From positions 310,001 to 374,000 of the forward strand of contig NZ_CP009302.1 of NCBI RefSeq assembly GCF_000814825.1: a stretch of DNA of 64,000 nt, given 5' to 3'. A model generated the notes under the pieces. That model was not told the origin of the DNA and searched no databases. It was given only the letters and a program-made list of their open reading frames with translations. Each line of letters begins with the position of its first letter. Positions within the stretch are counted from its first letter, which is position 1. This stretch comes from Berryella intestinalis (GTDB taxonomy: Bacteria > Actinomycetota > Coriobacteriia > Coriobacteriales > Eggerthellaceae). Position numbers and translations under genes: made by a program. Below are positions 25,219 through 33,724 of this stretch, piece by piece.

Positions 25219-26917
25219 GGTTCGTGCGCCTCCTTGAAAGCATGAGCGCCGCGAACGCGACGTTGACGAATACGGTGAGGGCGATAATGGCCAGCGATAT
25301 GGCGGCCGCTTCCCCGTACTTGCCGCCGGCAAGCGCATCGAACAGCTCGAAGATCGCCACCTTGTGGCTGGGGGAGACGAGGAAGATCACGGCGCCGTAG
25401 GCGCACATGGCCGACGAGAACGCGTCGACGAAGCCCACGGCGGCCGCGGTGCGCAGGTTCGGCAGCAGCACCTGGACAAACGTGCGGGCCTCGGATGCGC
25501 CCAGGTCGCGCGCGGCCATATCGAGTTCGGGGCTGATCTGGGCCATCGTCGTCGAGAAGGCGTTGGTCGATATGGCGAGCTGCTTGAAGGTCAGCACCAG
25601 CACGATGATGGCGGCCGTTGCGGTGAGCTTCAGGGGAGGGGCGTTGAACGCGAGGATGTATCCGAGCCCCAGGCAGGTTCCCGGCAGCATGTAGGGCATG
25701 GTGACCAGGAACTTCAGCCCCTTCCCGAAGGTTATCGCGCGCCGGTCGGCGAAGTAGGCGACCAGGGCTCCGATAACGGTGCCGGCCAGCGCCGCGATGA
25801 GCGCGAAGACGAGGCTCCGTCCCAGAGGGGCCAGGTCGTAGTCGGCGAGGTGGGTTATGTGGGAGAGGGTGAACGACGCGTTCCATCCGATTCCGGCGGT
25901 GAAGGCCGCGCGCACGATGGTCGCGTAGAGCGCGATCATGAAGGCGAGGAACAGCCCCGCGACGATGCCCGCCGCGCATCCGATGACGCCTTTCAGCTGA
26001 AGCGGGCTTTCGGGTCGTGTTCGGTCCCCCACTCCGGCGGAAAGGTCCATGCTGCCCGAAACCAACCCGTCGGAGGACTTGGAGAGGCGCCCGTAGGCGG
26101 CGAACACCACGATCGCCACGGCGGCCAGAAGGATGTTGAGCGCTGCGGCGGCCTGCAGGTCGGAGTAGCCGATGATCTGCATGTATATCTCGGTGGCGAC
26201 GGTTTCGAAGCTGCCGCCGATCACCACGGGCGTTCCGTAGTCGGAGATCGACCTCACGAAGGTGAGCAGCATGCAGACCAGGATCGAGGGGCGCAGGAGG
26301 GGCAAGACGATGCGCCGCAGCACGGTCGAGCTCGTCGATCCCAGGTCGCGGGCCGCCTCGAACATGCGGCGGTCGAGGCGGCGCAGGACGCTTACCAGCA
26401 GCAGCACGTTGATGGCGGTGAAGAACAGCGTCTGCATGAGCACGACGCCGACCCATCCGTACGGGTCGATGCGCAGCCCCAGCAGGCCGTAGGTGACAAG
26501 CCCGCTTTTCCCGAATAGCTCGAGGTAGGCAAGCGACGCGACGAAGGGCGGGGAGATCAGCGAGAGCATGGAGATGCCCAGAAGCGCCCGCGAGAACAGC
26601 CTGTTCCCGTACGCGATGGCAAGGGCGACGGCAAGCGCCAGCGCTGTCGACGCCACCGCCACCAGGGCCCCGACGAAGGCGCTGTTCGCGATGAGGTCGA
26701 GGTTGCCGGCAAGCACGCCGAGGGCGAGGCCCGGCGCACCCTGGTCGTCGACGAAGCCGCGCTGCGTCAGCCGCGCGAGCGGATAGGCTATGAACAGGGC
26801 GATCGATGTGAGGACCGCGACGAGGGACGCGAACGCGAGGGGCGATGCGGCAAGCGGCGGGCGCTTCGGGCGGGAAGCACCGAGTCCTTCGCGCGCTGTT
26901 CGGGCGATGCGTGCCAT
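25211..26917 (-). CDS. ABC transporter permease, fused two-domain (FbpB/PhnV type)
   Basis: A 568-residue permease with about 12 helices in two homologous halves, each with an EAA-type loop: MFEAARDLGSTSSTVLRRI in the first half and MAARDLGASEARTFVQVLL in the second. Single-chain double permeases are typical of ferric iron, thiamine and 2-aminoethylphosphonate importers. The ATG at 26917 is 4 bases after the glycosyltransferase stop, and its ribosome-binding site GGAGGCGG lies inside that gene. A TTG at 26941 is a less likely start. Confidence 0.9.
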   Translation of the reverse strand: MARIARTAREGLGASRPKRPPLAASPLAFASLVAVLTSIALFIAYPLARLTQRGFVDDQGAPGLALGVLAGNLDLIANSAFVGALVAVASTALALAVALAIAYGNRLFSRALLGISMLSLISPPFVASLAYLELFGKSGLVTYGLLGLRIDPYGWVGVVLMQTLFFTAINVLLLVSVLRRLDRRMFEAARDLGSTSSTVLRRIVLPLLRPSILVCMLLTFVRSISDYGTPVVIGGSFETVATEIYMQIIGYSDLQAAAALNILLAAVAIVVFAAYGRLSKSSDGLVSGSMDLSAGVGDRTRPESPLQLKGVIGCAAGIVAGLFLAFMIALYATIVRAAFTAGIGWNASFTLSHITHLADYDLAPLGRSLVFALIAALAGTVIGALVAYFADRRAITFGKGLKFLVTMPYMLPGTCLGLGYILAFNAPPLKLTATAAIIVLVLTFKQLAISTNAFSTTMAQISPELDMAARDLGASEARTFVQVLLPNLRTAAAVGFVDAFSSAMCAYGAVIFLVSPSHKVAIFELFDALAGGKYGEAAAISLAIIALTVFVNVAFAALMLSRRRTNRA

Positions 26918-26921
26918 GAGG

Positions 26922-28148
26922 CTAGTTTCCGCCTCCGGCAACGAGGGCGGCCGACTCTTCGACGAACCGCCTCGTCAGCCCCTCCCAGGAAAGGGAGTCG
27001 ACGCGCGCGGGCCTATGGGGCATCGCGAGGCATGCGATGATCGCATCGGCCAGGCGCCGCTCGAACGCGGGCAGGTCTTCTTCGAAAGGCTCGTCTACGG
27101 CCTTCATCCGCGGGGGCGCCACCCATACGATGGGGGCGTCGGGGAGGTTTTTCTCGAACCAGGGCCGCAGGCCGGGCAGGTCGGAGAGAACCACCTTGCA
27201 GCCGCAGGCCAAGGCCTCGATAGCCGATAACGGCAGCCCGTCGAAGAACGAGGGCAGCACGAAGACCTCGCGCGAGCGGTACTTTTCCACCAGCTCGTCG
27301 AGGGGTATGCGCCCGGTCAGCGTCACGGGCCATGCGCAGTCCCGCGCCCGATCGCAGATGGCCTGGAACTCCTGCGCGTCGCTTCCGTGGCCTCCCACGA
27401 GGTCGAGCGAGAACCCGGCGGGCACCTGCTCGGCCGAGACGAGGTTCAAAGCCTCGACCAGCGCCTGCGCTCCCTTCGCGCGGGATACCTTGCCCACGAA
27501 CACCAGTGATCCCCTCGCGCGCTCGACGGGCTTTCCACCGAGGTTGAAGGTTTCCCGATCGAATCCCGGGCCGGTCTGGATGATCCGCTCGGGATCGACG
27601 CCGTAGATCCGCTCGATCTCGGATTGCTGCTGCGCATGGAGGGCGAAGATGCGGTCGAGGGAGCGCACGGCCCGGACGATGCGGTCGCGCTCGAGGCCGT
27701 GCTGTTCCATCTGGCGCAGGTCGGTGGAGTGGCAAAACGCCACGACGGGCCGATCCGCCACGGTTTCGCGCACGATGCCGGTCAGCAGGTACAGGTGGTG
27801 GCAGACGACGATGTCGGGATCGAAGGAGTCCAGCACGCCCGATAGCGCGCGGGAAAACGCCGACTCGAACGCGGCGACCGCATCGGGCGCGAGGTCGCGG
27901 TAGCGGGTGGAGGGGTAGGGCATGGAATCCGACATGCCGCACACGTTGAACGGCAGCTCGGCGGTGCCGAACCGCACGGGGACGACCGCGGTTTGCCCCG
28001 GCAGGGTCTCGATTGCCTCCCCGTCTTCGATACCGCAGATCACGGCGGTATCGTGACCCAGCGCAAGCTCCTGCTCGACGGTATGGGCGAGGAATATGCC
28101 GCTTCCGGTAAAGTCGGGTTTCTGGGCTATGACGTTGAGAATCTTCAA
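26922..28148 (-). CDS. Glycosyltransferase, family 4-like
   Basis: A 408-residue GT-B fold protein. The N-terminal glycine-rich nucleotide-sugar region is DFTGSGIFLAHTV and the C-terminal donor-binding motif is FFDGLPLSAIEALACG (E-x7-E-like, with Asp first). It starts with TTG at 28148 behind GAGGAA. It would transfer a sugar to a lipid, protein or polysaccharide at the cytoplasmic face. It is the first gene of an operon whose other members are a complete ABC importer, which is an unusual partnership. No other envelope-polysaccharide genes are near. Confidence 0.85.
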   Translation of the reverse strand: MKILNVIAQKPDFTGSGIFLAHTVEQELALGHDTAVICGIEDGEAIETLPGQTAVVPVRFGTAELPFNVCGMSDSMPYPSTRYRDLAPDAVAAFESAFSRALSGVLDSFDPDIVVCHHLYLLTGIVRETVADRPVVAFCHSTDLRQMEQHGLERDRIVRAVRSLDRIFALHAQQQSEIERIYGVDPERIIQTGPGFDRETFNLGGKPVERARGSLVFVGKVSRAKGAQALVEALNLVSAEQVPAGFSLDLVGGHGSDAQEFQAICDRARDCAWPVTLTGRIPLDELVEKYRSREVFVLPSFFDGLPLSAIEALACGCKVVLSDLPGLRPWFEKNLPDAPIVWVAPPRMKAVDEPFEEDLPAFERRLADAIIACLAMPHRPARVDSLSWEGLTRRFVEESAALVAGGGN

Positions 28149-28329
28149 GGGGTTCCTCGTTTCGCTTCGGACGGCCGCGCGAGGGCGGCATCGGGGAGTG
28201 CGCCATGATATTCACCCCGTTCGCGCCGGGCTTCGGGTTCGGCTCGAACGGGCGCTTCCGGTCGATCGGCATGGGAAGGGCGACGCAGCCCCGACTCCTC
28301 GGACGACGCGTTTCGCAGAAGGTATGTCG

Positions 28330-28370
28330 CAGAAAGGCGGGCGTCCGAAGCAGAAAGGCGAGCGCCCGTG
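28330..28370. repeat. Two-copy 21-bp tandem repeat
   Basis: Units 28330-28350 and 28351-28370 share CAGAAAGGCGnGCGnCCG. They lie in the 416-base gap between the glycosyltransferase start and nikA, within the probable leader of the minus-strand operon. No function is known. Confidence 0.5.
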
Positions 28371-28377
28371 CATCTGC

Positions 28378-28383
28378 ATTGTA
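28378..28383 (-). promoter_or_regulatory. Candidate -10 for the glycosyltransferase/ABC operon
   Basis: Minus-strand TACAAT in the context GCTACAAT, about 230 bases upstream of the TTG start. It fits the GCTAnnnT promoter pattern of this window; no proper -35 is seen. Confidence 0.35.
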
Positions 28384-28509
28384 GCGCATCGGGCGCCTGC
28401 CATGTAAACGGACGGTCAACTCCGCGATGGCCCGCCGGACCGCATCGGGCCGCACGCCGACGTGTTTTGCTCCCCATGGGGAAAACGCCGCGCCGCGTCG
28501 ATCCCCCTG

Positions 28510-28518
28510 TGCTAAAGT
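28510..28518 (+). promoter_or_regulatory. Extended -10 (TGCTAAAGT) for the nickel importer operon
   Basis: TGC plus TAAAGT, 46 bases before the nikA ATG, identical to the element before hisZG. The NikR-like dyad at 28517-28543 begins at its 3' end, so a bound repressor would cover the start point. Confidence 0.5.
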
Positions 28519-28543
28519 GATACGAAATTAAGAAAGGTAACAC
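28517..28543. promoter_or_regulatory. NikR-like operator GTGATAC-N13-GTAACAC
   Basis: An imperfect dyad: GTGATAC at 28517-28523 and GTAACAC at 28537-28543, 13 bases apart. One mismatch separates it from GTGTTAC-N13/14-GTAACAC, the NikR-type signal proposed for some anaerobes by comparative genomics. It lies between the -10 element and the ribosome-binding site of the nickel-type ABC operon, as a nickel-responsive repressor site should. No nikR gene is in the window. Confidence 0.55.
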
Positions 28544-28564
28544 TCCAGAAAGGACGGCGTGCAC

Positions 28565-30187
28565 ATGCTTACGAGGCGAGGGTTTGTGAAGATGTCGGCA
28601 TCGGTTGCGGCTGCCGTGTCGATGGGCGGCCTGCTTTCTTCCTGCGGGGCCTCCCGCCCGGCCCCATCGGGTGGATCGTCGGTTAAGAACCAGGTGGTGA
28701 TCGCGATGTCGACCGGATCGGAACCCGAGGCGGGCTTCGATCCGATTATGGGATGGGGCGACGGCGGTCACGGGCACGAGCCGCTGATCCAGTCGACGCT
28801 CGTTTCAACCGACGAGCACCTTGCGTTCCAGAACGATCTCGCCACGTCGTATTCGGTGTCGGATGACGGTCTGACGTGGACGTTCAAGATTCGCAGCGAT
28901 GTGAAGTTCACCGATGGGGAGCCCCTGACAGCTCGCGACGTCGCCTTCACGTTCAACTCCATAATGAACGCGCCGGCATCGGAAGTGGATCTGTCGTTCC
29001 TCACGGGCGTGTCGGCCCCCGACGACGAAACCGCGGTGTTCTCGCTTTCGAAACCGTTCAACGCCCTGCTCTATCTGGTTGCGAACATCGGTATCGTTCC
29101 CGAGCACGCTTACGGTCCCGATTACGGTTCCAATCCGATCGGCTCGGGGCGCTACAAGCTGGAGCAGTGGGACAGGGGCCAGCAGGCCATCCTGGTATCC
29201 AATCCCGACTACTACGGGGCCGCTCCGACGATAGAGCGCGTTGTGGCGCTTTTCATGGCGGAGGACGCGGCGCTGGCGGCGGTGCAGTCGGGTCAGGCCG
29301 ACGTAGCCTACACGTCGGCGGTGCTATCCTCGGCGACGGTGCCCGGCTATTCCCTTGCGGGTTATGCGTCGGTTGATTCGCGCGGCATATCGCTGCCGAT
29401 GGCGGCGCCCGGCGAAACCCGGATCGGGGCAGATGGCGTGGTCTACCCCGTGGGAAACAAGGTGACGTGCGACCTTTCCATCAGGCGCGCCATCAACTAC
29501 GGGCTCGATCGCCAGAAGCTGGTCGACGAGATCCTCAACGGACACGGATCGGTTGCGTACAGCGTCGGCGACGGCATGCCCTGGGCTTCCGACGATATGA
29601 AGTGCGGCACCGATGTCGAACGCGCTAAGTCGATCCTCGCCGAGGGCGGATGGACGGCGGCAAGCGACGGCGTTTTGGAGAAAGACGGCGTGCGCGCCGA
29701 GTTCGACCTGTACTACCCGGCCAACGACAGCGTGCGTCAATCGTTCGCCCACGAGTTCTCCAGCCAGATGCGCGAGCTGGGCATTGCGGTGAGCCTGCGC
29801 GGAACCGACTGGGACGAGATCTTCGCCCATGGGTATTCCGACCCCGTCTTGTGGGGATGGGGGACCAACAGCCCCCTCGAAACCTACACACTGTACCGCT
29901 CGTCCAGCGAGGGCAACTACGCAGGCTATGCCAACCAGGACTGCGACGCCTACCTTGACGCCGCCCTTGCGCAGCCCAGCGTCGAAGAGTCGTTCGCGTA
30001 TTGGAAGCGCGCGCAGTGGGACGGGTCGCAGGGCTTCGCTCCGCAAGGAGAGGCCGCCTGGGTGTGGATGGCAAACATCGACCATCTGTACTTCGTGCGC
30101 GACGGCCTTAACATAGCGCCCCAGAAACCCCATCCGCACGGACACGGTTGGTCGTTGGCGAACAACGTCGATCGATGGACCTGGTAG
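28565..30187 (+). CDS. nikA: Nickel/peptide-type ABC substrate-binding lipoprotein (NikA-like)
   Basis: A 540-residue family-5 solute-binding protein. The N-terminus is a Tat lipoprotein signal: TRRGFVKM, a hydrophobic run and lipobox LLSSCGAS. The body has the family opening (DEHLAFQNDLATSYSVSDDG) and a His-rich C-terminal patch, HPHGHGW, that could help bind metal. Family 5 also binds peptides; nickel is favoured by the NikR-like operator and the need of the [NiFe] hydrogenase. AAAGGA at 28549-28554 could serve the ATG at 28565 or a GTG at 28559. It is first in a five-gene operon. Confidence 0.82.
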   Translation: MLTRRGFVKMSASVAAAVSMGGLLSSCGASRPAPSGGSSVKNQVVIAMSTGSEPEAGFDPIMGWGDGGHGHEPLIQSTLVSTDEHLAFQNDLATSYSVSDDGLTWTFKIRSDVKFTDGEPLTARDVAFTFNSIMNAPASEVDLSFLTGVSAPDDETAVFSLSKPFNALLYLVANIGIVPEHAYGPDYGSNPIGSGRYKLEQWDRGQQAILVSNPDYYGAAPTIERVVALFMAEDAALAAVQSGQADVAYTSAVLSSATVPGYSLAGYASVDSRGISLPMAAPGETRIGADGVVYPVGNKVTCDLSIRRAINYGLDRQKLVDEILNGHGSVAYSVGDGMPWASDDMKCGTDVERAKSILAEGGWTAASDGVLEKDGVRAEFDLYYPANDSVRQSFAHEFSSQMRELGIAVSLRGTDWDEIFAHGYSDPVLWGWGTNSPLETYTLYRSSSEGNYAGYANQDCDAYLDAALAQPSVEESFAYWKRAQWDGSQGFAPQGEAAWVWMANIDHLYFVRDGLNIAPQKPHPHGHGWSLANNVDRWTW

Positions 30188-31200
30188 GGCGCGTGAGAGG
30201 CGCTGCGCTGAGCCGTTTCGTCGCAGGGAATCTGGCGAGGTTCGCGCTGCTGATGGTTGCCGTCAGCGTGCTCGTGTTCGTGCTGGTGAGCGTCTCTCCC
30301 ATAGATCCGGTCCAGGCAAACGTCGGTCAGGCCGCCTATGCGAGCATGTCGCCCGAGAAGAAAGCCGAGCTCGCTCGGGTGTGGGGCGGCGGGATTCCGC
30401 TATGGGAGCGCTATGCGGCCTGGGCGTCGGCGTTCGTCCAAGGGGACTGGGGCACCTCGCTGAGGTTCAACGCCCCGGTGCTCGACGTGATCGCTCAGCG
30501 GGCGGGTAACACGCTTTTGCTGATGGCGGTTGCCTGGGCGGTCAGCGGCGCGGTGGGCTTCGCGCTGGGCGTTCTCGCCGCGATGCGCCGGGGAGGCGTC
30601 GTCGACAGGCTGGTGAAGGGGTACTGCTACGTTTTGGCGTCCACGCCCTCGTTTTGGCTGGGCTTGGTGTTCCTCGTGGTGTTCAGCGTGCGCTTGGGAT
30701 GGTTCCCGCTGGGATTCTCGATGCCCATCGGCGTGTCGGCGGCTGACGTGACGTTTGCCGACTTACTGCATCATCTAGCGCTTCCTGCGATCACCCTCTC
30801 GGTGACCGGGGTCGCCAACATCGCGCTCCACACGCGCGAGAAGGCCATCGACGTGCTCGAAAGCGACTACATGCGCTTCGCCCGCCTGCGCGGGGCGAGC
30901 GAGGGCCGGGCGCTGCGCTCCCACGGTTTGCGGAACCTCGTCCTTCCGGCCATCACGCTGCAGTTCGCATCGGTCGCCGAGATATTCGGTGGATCGGTGC
31001 TGGTCGAGCAGGTGTTCTCGTACCCGGGCCTCGGCCAGGCCGCGGTCGTTGCGGCCACGGGCGGCGACGTGGCGCTGCTGGTGGGGATCTCCCTCGTGTC
31101 GGCGCTGCTCGTGTTCGGGGGAAACCTGATCGCGAACATCTTGTACGGAGTGGTCGATCCGCGCATACGGCGCGGGGAGGGGGTGACCGCCGATGCCTAG
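30175..31200 (+). CDS. nikB: ABC transporter permease (NikB/DppB-like)
   Basis: About 341 residues with six helices and the binding-protein-dependent transport loop DYMRFARLRGASEGRALRSHGLRN. An N-terminal helix (LLMVAVSVLVFVLVSVSPID) begins the family domain. The ATG at 30175 overlaps the nikA stop by 13 bases; a GTG at 30193 is an alternative. With nikC it forms the inner-membrane channel of the importer. Confidence 0.87.
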   Translation: MDLVGRVRGAALSRFVAGNLARFALLMVAVSVLVFVLVSVSPIDPVQANVGQAAYASMSPEKKAELARVWGGGIPLWERYAAWASAFVQGDWGTSLRFNAPVLDVIAQRAGNTLLLMAVAWAVSGAVGFALGVLAAMRRGGVVDRLVKGYCYVLASTPSFWLGLVFLVVFSVRLGWFPLGFSMPIGVSAADVTFADLLHHLALPAITLSVTGVANIALHTREKAIDVLESDYMRFARLRGASEGRALRSHGLRNLVLPAITLQFASVAEIFGGSVLVEQVFSYPGLGQAAVVAATGGDVALLVGISLVSALLVFGGNLIANILYGVVDPRIRRGEGVTADA

Positions 31201-32074
31201 CCTCGACGCTTCCCGGAGCGGCGCACCCGCGCTGCTCCATGTCCCGCGCACATCGCGTTCCAGCAACCGCGTGCGCACGTTGGCGGCCTTCTCGGCGTCG
31301 GTCGCCCTGCTGGCGGTCGTGGCGTGGCTGGGCTTCCAGCTCCAAGATGCCGCCTGCGCGACCGATTTCTCCCAGAAGGGGCTCGTGCCGTCGCTGTCGC
31401 ACCTGTTCGGCACCGACTGGATGGGCCGCGACATGCTGGTGCGCGTCGCCGCCGGGCTTTCCACCAGCATCGCCGTGGGGTTGCTGTCCGCCGCGTTCTC
31501 GGCGCTCATCGCGCTTGCGCTGTCGCTTGTCGCGACCTTCGGGGGGCCGAAGGCCGATGCCGCGGTCGCGTGGCTGGTCGATCTGATGATGGGGATTCCC
31601 CATATCGTGCTGCTGATCCTCATCTCCTTCGCGTTGGGGAAAGGGGCGGTCGGCATCATCGTGGCGGTTGCGGTGACCCACTGGCCCAGCCTCACGCGCG
31701 TGCTGCGCGCCGAGATGCTGCAGCTGCGCCGGTCGCATTTCGTGGCCGCTGCCGGCAAGCTGGGGGCAAGCCGCCTGCAGATCGCCGCGCACCATATGGT
31801 TCCCTACGTGCTTCCCCAGCTCATCGTCGGGTTCGTGCTGCTGTTCCCCCATGCGATCCTGCATGAGGCGGCTATCACGTTCCTGGGGTTCGGCCTGCCC
31901 CCCGAGCAGCCCGCCATCGGGGTGGTCCTGTCCGAATCGATGTCGTACCTTTCGGCGGGCATGTGGTGGCTGGCGGTGTTTCCCGGCCTCGCGCTCATCG
32001 CCGTGGTCATGTTGTTCGATCTGGCCGGCTCCAGCCTGCGCAGGCTGGTCGATCCGCGCAGTTCGCAGGAATAG
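31193..32074 (+). CDS. nikC: ABC transporter permease (NikC/DppC-like)
   Basis: A 293-residue permease. The N-terminal domain TDWMGRDMLVRVAAGLSTSI is a hallmark of OppC/DppC/NikC proteins, followed by helices and the EAA-type loop RRSHFVAAAGKLGASRLQI. The ATG at 31193 overlaps the nikB stop, indicating coupled translation and equal dosage. Confidence 0.88.
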   Translation: MPSLDASRSGAPALLHVPRTSRSSNRVRTLAAFSASVALLAVVAWLGFQLQDAACATDFSQKGLVPSLSHLFGTDWMGRDMLVRVAAGLSTSIAVGLLSAAFSALIALALSLVATFGGPKADAAVAWLVDLMMGIPHIVLLILISFALGKGAVGIIVAVAVTHWPSLTRVLRAEMLQLRRSHFVAAAGKLGASRLQIAAHHMVPYVLPQLIVGFVLLFPHAILHEAAITFLGFGLPPEQPAIGVVLSESMSYLSAGMWWLAVFPGLALIAVVMLFDLAGSSLRRLVDPRSSQE

Positions 32075-32082
32075 GGGAAGAG

Positions 32083-33048
32083 ATGGGAAGCGAAGGCTGC
32101 AAAACCGGGCTCGGCGATCCCAGCCGCGTGGGCGGGAGATCCGCATCGGGCAGCTCCGATCCCTGCGCGCACGGGGGCGACCTGCTGCGTGTCGAGGGGC
32201 TGAGCATCGGGTTTCGCATGTACGACGAGGATTCCCCGTCGTTTTTCCACGCGCGGCGCCGCGAGAGGCGCGTGATCGACAACCTCTGCCTGTCGGTCGA
32301 TCGGGGCGAGATCGTGGCGGTCGTCGGGGCTTCGGGATCGGGAAAGACCCTGCTGGCAAACGCCGTTCTGGGGTCGTTCGAGCCGAACGCCGTCGTGTCG
32401 GGCGACATATGGTTCGAAGGGCGTCGCATGGACGCCCGCGCCCTTGCGGCCGTTCGGGGAAACGGGATATCGCTCGTTCCGCAGAGCGTGGCGTTCCTCG
32501 ACCCGCTCATGAAGGTGGGTCGGCAGGTCGAGGGGTTGGTCGCGTCGGGCGATGCGGACATGCGCCGCGCCCGCAGAAAAGAGCTGTTCTCCCGCTATCG
32601 GCTGGACGAGCGCGTGGCCGATCTGTACCCCTTCGAGCTGTCCGGGGGGATGGCGCGGCGCGTGCTGCTGTGCTGCGCGCTGATCGACGAGCCGCGCCTG
32701 ATCATCGCCGACGAGCCCACGCCCGGACTTGACCTGCCCCTGGCCCTGAAGGCGCTGGGGGATTTCCGCTCGTTTGCCGATACGGGCGGCGGCGTCGTTC
32801 TGATCACCCACGATATCGAGCTGGCTCTCAAGGCGGCCGACCGCGTGGCGGTGTTCAAAGACGGGACCGTGGTCGAAGAGGCGCCGGTGGGCTGCTTCGA
32901 CGACCCCGAATGCCTTGCCCACCCGTTTTCCCGCGCGCTGTGGCATGCGCTTCCCTCGCATGACTTCGCGGTTTTGGGGGAAGCGCGGGCGGCGGGGTCG
33001 CTGTGGACGGCGCCCGCTGCAACGGGCGATGCGGAAGGGAGGCGGTAG
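32083..33048 (+). CDS. nikD: ABC transporter ATPase (NikD/DppD-like)
   Basis: A 321-residue ATPase with Walker A VVGASGSGKTLL, signature LSGGMARRVLLC, Walker B LIIADEPTPGLD and the His switch LITHD. An N-terminal extension of ~35 residues (Gly/Ser/Cys-containing) precedes the domain and includes no known motif. The signature region (SGGMARR) resembles nickel-type NikD rather than peptide-type DppD, but this is weak evidence. GGGGAAG precedes the ATG. Confidence 0.85.
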   Translation: MGSEGCKTGLGDPSRVGGRSASGSSDPCAHGGDLLRVEGLSIGFRMYDEDSPSFFHARRRERRVIDNLCLSVDRGEIVAVVGASGSGKTLLANAVLGSFEPNAVVSGDIWFEGRRMDARALAAVRGNGISLVPQSVAFLDPLMKVGRQVEGLVASGDADMRRARRKELFSRYRLDERVADLYPFELSGGMARRVLLCCALIDEPRLIIADEPTPGLDLPLALKALGDFRSFADTGGGVVLITHDIELALKAADRVAVFKDGTVVEEAPVGCFDDPECLAHPFSRALWHALPSHDFAVLGEARAAGSLWTAPAATGDAEGRR

Positions 33049-33050
33049 GG

Positions 33051-33659
33051 ATGGCACTCGAAGCTTGCAACGTCACGTTCGGCTATCCGGAGGGCGGGCC
33101 GGTCCTCTACCGGGATTTCTCCCTGTCTGTCGAGCCTTCGGAGCGCGTGGCCCTGGATGCGCCCTCGGGCGCTGGGAAAACGACGCTCTGCCGTCTGCTG
33201 GCAGGTTACGAGAGGCCTTCGTCGGGGTATGTCGCGGTGGACGGGGAGCTGTTTTCCAAGCGCGGCGCCTGCCCCGTTCAGCTGATAGGGCAGCATCCCG
33301 AGCACGCGCTTGATCCGCGCATGAGGATGGAGCGGTCTCTGCGCGAAGCGGGCGAGGTCCCTGCCGATGCGCTCGACGCGCTGGGCATCAAGGGCGAATG
33401 GCTCCGCAGGTTTCCCCACGAGCTGTCGGGCGGCGAGCTGCAGCGGTTCTGCATCGCGCGCGCCGTGGCCGTGCATCCGCGCTACCTGATCGCAGACGAG
33501 ATATCGACCATGCTCGATGCTATCACCCAGGCCGAGATATGGCGCTACCTGCTCGAGGCGATTGCGCGGGAGGACATGGGGCTCGTGTTCGTCTCCCACA
33601 GCCCCGACCTCGCGGCCCGCATCGCCACGAGGTCGGTGGGTCTGGGCGCGCGAGGTTAG
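33051..33659 (+). CDS. nikE: ABC transporter ATPase (NikE/DppF-like, short)
   Basis: A 202-residue ATPase: Walker A DAPSGAGKTTLC, signature LSGGELQRFCIARA, then Walker B-like YLIADEISTMLD and SHSPD. It is shorter than DppF/NikE homologues (about 260-330) and lacks the C-terminal oligopeptide-transporter extension, as in several nickel-type systems. It pairs with nikD as an ATPase heterodimer. AGGGAGG lies in front of the ATG, two bases after the nikD stop. Confidence 0.85.
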   Translation: MALEACNVTFGYPEGGPVLYRDFSLSVEPSERVALDAPSGAGKTTLCRLLAGYERPSSGYVAVDGELFSKRGACPVQLIGQHPEHALDPRMRMERSLREAGEVPADALDALGIKGEWLRRFPHELSGGELQRFCIARAVAVHPRYLIADEISTMLDAITQAEIWRYLLEAIAREDMGLVFVSHSPDLAARIATRSVGLGARG

Positions 33660-33667
33660 CGCGCCGT

Positions 33668-33701
33668 GCCCCCGACTTCGAGCGGGGGCGAAGCCGGGGG
33701 C
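33668..33701. terminator. GC-rich hairpin between convergent ABC operons
   Basis: GCCCCCG (33668-33674) can pair with CGGGGGC at 33683-33689 or again at 33695-33701. There is no T-run on either strand. It lies in the 65-base gap between two convergent operons, so a bidirectional terminator is plausible but weakly supported. Confidence 0.3.
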
Positions 33702-33724
33702 GCTCGTCGAAGATGCTGCGCGCG

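Noticed and set aside
26922-28148. Reading the large minus-strand frame 27013-28455 as the gene
   Set aside because: Its translation is Arg/Pro-rich without domains, while the frame ending at 26922 has clear glycosyltransferase motifs and a good ribosome-binding site.
28565-33659. Dipeptide/oligopeptide importer
   Set aside because: Not excluded, but the NikR-like site, the short NikE-like ATPase and the nickel need of the hydrogenase make nickel more likely.
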